64,000 nt of DNA from Tetrahymena elliotti 4EA (taxonomy: Eukaryota; Ciliophora; Oligohymenophorea; Hymenostomatida; Tetrahymenidae), in the NCBI GenBank assembly GCA_000231825.2, contig JH720383.1, positions 62,001 to 126,000 of the forward strand, in the 5' to 3' direction. Within the stretch, counting starts at the first letter, position 1. Every line of letters begins with the position of its first letter. This document shows, piece after piece, positions 61,697 through 64,000 of the stretch. The notes under the pieces were generated by a model. It ran no database searches. It saw only the letters and a program-made list of their open reading frames with translations, and had not been told where the DNA came from. The position numbers were made by a program, and so were the translations under genes.

Positions 61697-62334
61697 TTCT
61701 GTGCTGTGATATTTTAATTTTGCTTTGCTTTATTATTTATATGTATTATAAAAGATTGTAATCTATTTTTTTGATATTAATTTTTATAATTTTGCAATTT
61801 AGGATTTGAGATTTCAAGCTTTGAAAGGATTATAAATTCTGATTAATTTACGTCATAATGTCAAAGATATATGTAAATTACTAATCTAAGGTAAATTAAT
61901 AAGAATCCTATTTAATCGTATGATGGATTTCAATATATATTTATGCTTAATCTAAAATTTACTATACCCAAGAAATAAGAAAAATATTTGATATTTTATT
62001 AATAATACAACAAAAGAAGAAAATTATTCGAATCAATTTGTATTCATTTTCAATTTAGAAAAATATAAATTTCTTTTTTGTGTAAACTATTTTTTCTTAT
62101 CATAACATTTTTTCATTTCTCAAAAAATAAAATGATGCACGTAAGCACAAATCTTCTAAATTTCTTATTTTATTCTATGAATATTATGTTTTGTATATTT
62201 TATAATTTATAATATAAAAAACTAGCATTTAAATATATATAATCTTTTATAAGTATAGTTTGTCATATTACTACCAGTCTGATAAAAATATGATGAAATA
62301 ATTTTTAATATAATGTGATATGTAATCTCATAAA
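61697..62334. other. Non-coding spacer
   Basis: A+T-rich promoter of the GNAT gene and 3' flank of the small secreted gene. No gene seen. Confidence 0.6.
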
Positions 62335-62661
62335 TCAACATGATCTAGCTGTTCCAGAGATTTGGGCAAAGGTGATAAGATCAGTCTTAAGAATCTCGTT
62401 AGGAGCCATACATTTAGTTGTTTCTAAAGTAGGAGGGAAGATAAGCTAATTAGTAAGATCAAAAATAAGATTGGTATCACAAATGTTTTAAACTGTCCAG
62501 AAAGAATAGGGGGAGTCATCAATGAAATAAGTATCAAATTTAAGACATTCACTACTTATCTCTTCAAGGGATAATTCTTACTTCTTCATACTCATTACAA
62601 GAGTAAATCCTGTAATCAAAACAGTAGCTATCAAAGCAAAGGCAATTAATTATTTATTCAT
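62335..62661 (-). CDS. Small secreted or single-span protein, unknown
   Basis: An intronless frame of 108 residues, ATG 62661 to TGA 62335-62337. The N-terminus MNKQLIAFALIATVLITGF is a signal peptide or anchor. The mature part has four cysteines (SSEC, NICD, TKCM and RSC at the end), enough for two disulphides, and is GC-richer than its flanks. I know no family for it. It may be an extracellular or granule-associated small protein. Confidence 0.65.
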
Positions 62662-63080
62662 CTCTTATTTTCTTTTTTCTGTTTTTATTATATTTTTTTT
62701 TCAATTAATATTAAATTTTTGAAGGAATTTGGTTTACCAAATCAGATATGAAGATCTAATAATTTCATCCCTATAAAAGCTAACTTCACTTTTCCACAAT
62801 TGGAATAGTCTAAAGGAAAAATTAAACAATTTTTCCAGGATTGTTTTTACTCATATTTAGAAAGATACTTTAATTCTTCCTTGATGAAGGGATTAAAAAA
62901 GATAAAAATAAATTTCTCAGTTTTGTAAGACTTGATTTTTTAAAATAATAATAAAAGAATTTCTAAAAAGTTTACAGTTAAAAGAAATTAAAAAAGTTCT
63001 AATTAATATTTTAAAGGTAATCAAAAGAAAGGTGTGTATCATAATAATAATTTGTTAACAAATCAATAAATAATTAATCT
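62662..63080. other. Non-coding spacer
   Basis: A+T-rich promoter of the small secreted gene; no reading frame is supported. Confidence 0.55.
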
Positions 63081-63227
63081 ATGGAAAAAGGAAATCCTTT
63101 TCAAAAATTTAATATAAAATAAAAATAACAATCCTAACGAATATAAAAGAAAACAACTTTTTCATTTTTTAAAAGTAGGAAACGTTTATCTCTATTCAGT
63201 AGTAAAACTCTTGATTAATTTAAATGA
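63081..63227 (+). CDS. Candidate short ORF or first exon, Ser/Lys/Gln-rich
   Basis: ATG 63081 to TGA 63225-63227 gives 48 residues: MEKGNPFQKFNIKQ, then a basic stretch with RKRLSLFSSKTLDQFK. Composition and GC resemble coding sequence, and the region is GC-richer than its neighbours. Two other frames, one per strand, also stay open here, so the choice of frame is uncertain. It may be a short gene, the first exon of the gene at 63825, or chance. Confidence 0.3.
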
Positions 63228-63486
63228 TTACCAAGTTAGAGAGCTGGGCATGAATCAAGTTCTTCAGTATTTATAATTAAAATCATTTTAAATTAATTAA
63301 AATTAATTAAATTAAATATTCAATTACTTTGAAGCTTAATAATATTTTTTATTTTTTTGATTTTGGGAATAAAACATCTTCTTTTTTTACTTGTTTAGTT
63401 GGTATTCAAAATATCTTTTAGAAAAAAATTTAGATTGATCAAAGGAATTTGTTTAAATAAAGAAAGATACAAAAATATCTGAAAAT

Positions 63487-63716
63487 TTTTTTATTTTAAT
63501 TAAATTTACCTTTCGTTGGTAGAAATTGTATTGAAACTAACAATAGTTGATAAAATAAATATTCATATTCTACAATACAAAACTTAAAATTAATATTTTA
63601 AAAATTTCATGCTTTTTTTAAATCAAGAAAATCTTTTTAAAATTGAAGGATTTTGTGGATCAATCGAAAAATATTTCATAATTTTATTTTTTCTAAATTT
63701 ACCTTTGGTAGAAATA
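63487..63716. repeat. Pair of similar approx. 35-nt elements
   Basis: Two copies of an element around TAAATTTACCTTT...GGTAGAAAT at about 63500-63526 and 63696-63717, 196 nt apart, in the same orientation. On the minus strand each contains AAAG|GTAAATTT, which resembles a splice donor. No function is assigned. Confidence 0.4.
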
Positions 63717-63824
63717 CAAAGTAGAATCGCAAAAAAATTTTTTGTTTTTGTGATGTAAAATAAAATATGAATAAAGGTTTTTTGGTTGATAAAAATAGAG
63801 GGAAATAATCAAATAAACGGTGAA

Positions 63825-64000
63825 GATGATAAGTTATCAACGATTGCAATAATAGAATGAAGAACAAACATCTAGTAAGTAACATATATTTTATTATTTA
63901 TTATATTTTAATTGAGTAATTTTATATTTGTGATAGAGTTATTTTTAAATTAGGCAATGAGCGAGAGTATTTGTTATCAGTTTGGGAATATCTAAATTAA
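63825..64000 (+). CDS. 5' end of a gene running off the window
   Basis: Exon 1 starts ATG 63825 (MISYQRLQQQNEEQTS), preceded in frame by a TGA at about 63787, and ends at 63874 with a strong donor GTAAGT. Intron 63875-63953 ends in TTAG. Exon 2 (63954 on) continues in phase as NEREYLLSVWEYLNQ to the window edge. The joined reading has protein-like composition and matched phases. The product cannot be named from about 32 residues. Truncated at the right edge. Confidence 0.5.

Noticed and set aside
63105..63291. Minus-strand frame MILIINTEELDSCPAL
   Set aside because: Open and GC-richer, but it competes with the plus-strand frame at 63081 and has no splice support; coding strand here is undecided.
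63676..63885. Minus-strand hydrophobic frame MLLTRCLFFILLLQ
   Set aside because: It overlaps the better-supported plus-strand exons at 63825-64000 and its composition is that of A+T-rich antisense DNA.

Overview
The window reads as macronuclear-type DNA of an oligohymenophorean ciliate, most like Tetrahymena. The sequence is very A+T rich. Long coding frames appear only when TAA and TAG are read as glutamine and TGA is kept as the sole stop. The clearest proof is the Rab gene at 29751-30404, where the invariant switch II glutamine of WDTAGQ is a TAG codon. Introns are short, A+T rich and GT...AG. Genes are spaced by very A+T-rich gaps of 0.3-2.2 kb, with no operons. I cannot name the species from sequence alone. 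With the standard code these genes break into dozens of small meaningless frames.

Layout, left to right. 1045-6743 (+): a large Gln/Asn/Ser-rich protein with five TFxPxI motifs and a conserved-looking C-terminal domain. 7624-12359 (-): a large Gln-rich coiled-coil protein. 12811-12889 (-): tRNA-Leu(CAG). 13140-13812 (+): a p24/TMED cargo receptor. 14736-18176 (-): a NEK-type kinase with a long Gln/Asn-rich tail. 19542-20303 (-): a four-span membrane protein. 20804-21973 (-): a cyclin. 22771-28905 (+): a two-pore-type voltage-gated cation channel. 29751-30404 (+): a Rab11-like GTPase. 31099-37465 (+): a giant single-pass surface protein with repeated PPC-like units. 38072-40246 (-): a B-box/WD40 protein. 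40782-41703 (+): B9D2. 42270-43261 (+): a pirin-like protein with an eroded metal site. 43999-46425 (+): an unrecognised secreted protein. 46969-47745 and 48093-48872 (-): tandem secreted SIMPL-domain proteins. 49152-50810 (-): an RBR E3 ubiquitin ligase. 52359-54145 (+): an E2F factor. 55178-58720 (-): a VPS9-domain protein. 60938-61696 (-): a GNAT-like protein. 62335-62661 (-): a small secreted protein. 63081-63227 (+) is a candidate short ORF, and 63825-64000 (+) is the 5' end of a gene that leaves the window.

Functional themes. Several genes belong to membrane traffic and endosomes: p24, Rab11-like, VPS9 (a Rab5-family exchange factor domain) and the two-pore channel. Others belong to cilia or the cell cycle: NEK kinase, B9D2, cyclin and E2F. 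The genes are separate transcription units, so this grouping is probably neighbourhood coincidence.

I found no mobile element, CRISPR, rRNA or telomere. The points most worth a second look are in the E2F gene. Its 741-nt intron splits the DNA-binding domain and holds a perfect E2F consensus (TTTCCCGC). The same intron holds an exon-like segment that can join in frame to an alternative upstream acceptor of the last exon. Other points are the secreted SIMPL pair, the TFxPxI-repeat protein, the pirin that has lost metal ligands, and the NEK kinase with a broken glycine loop. Exon boundaries were read by eye and are approximate unless stated.
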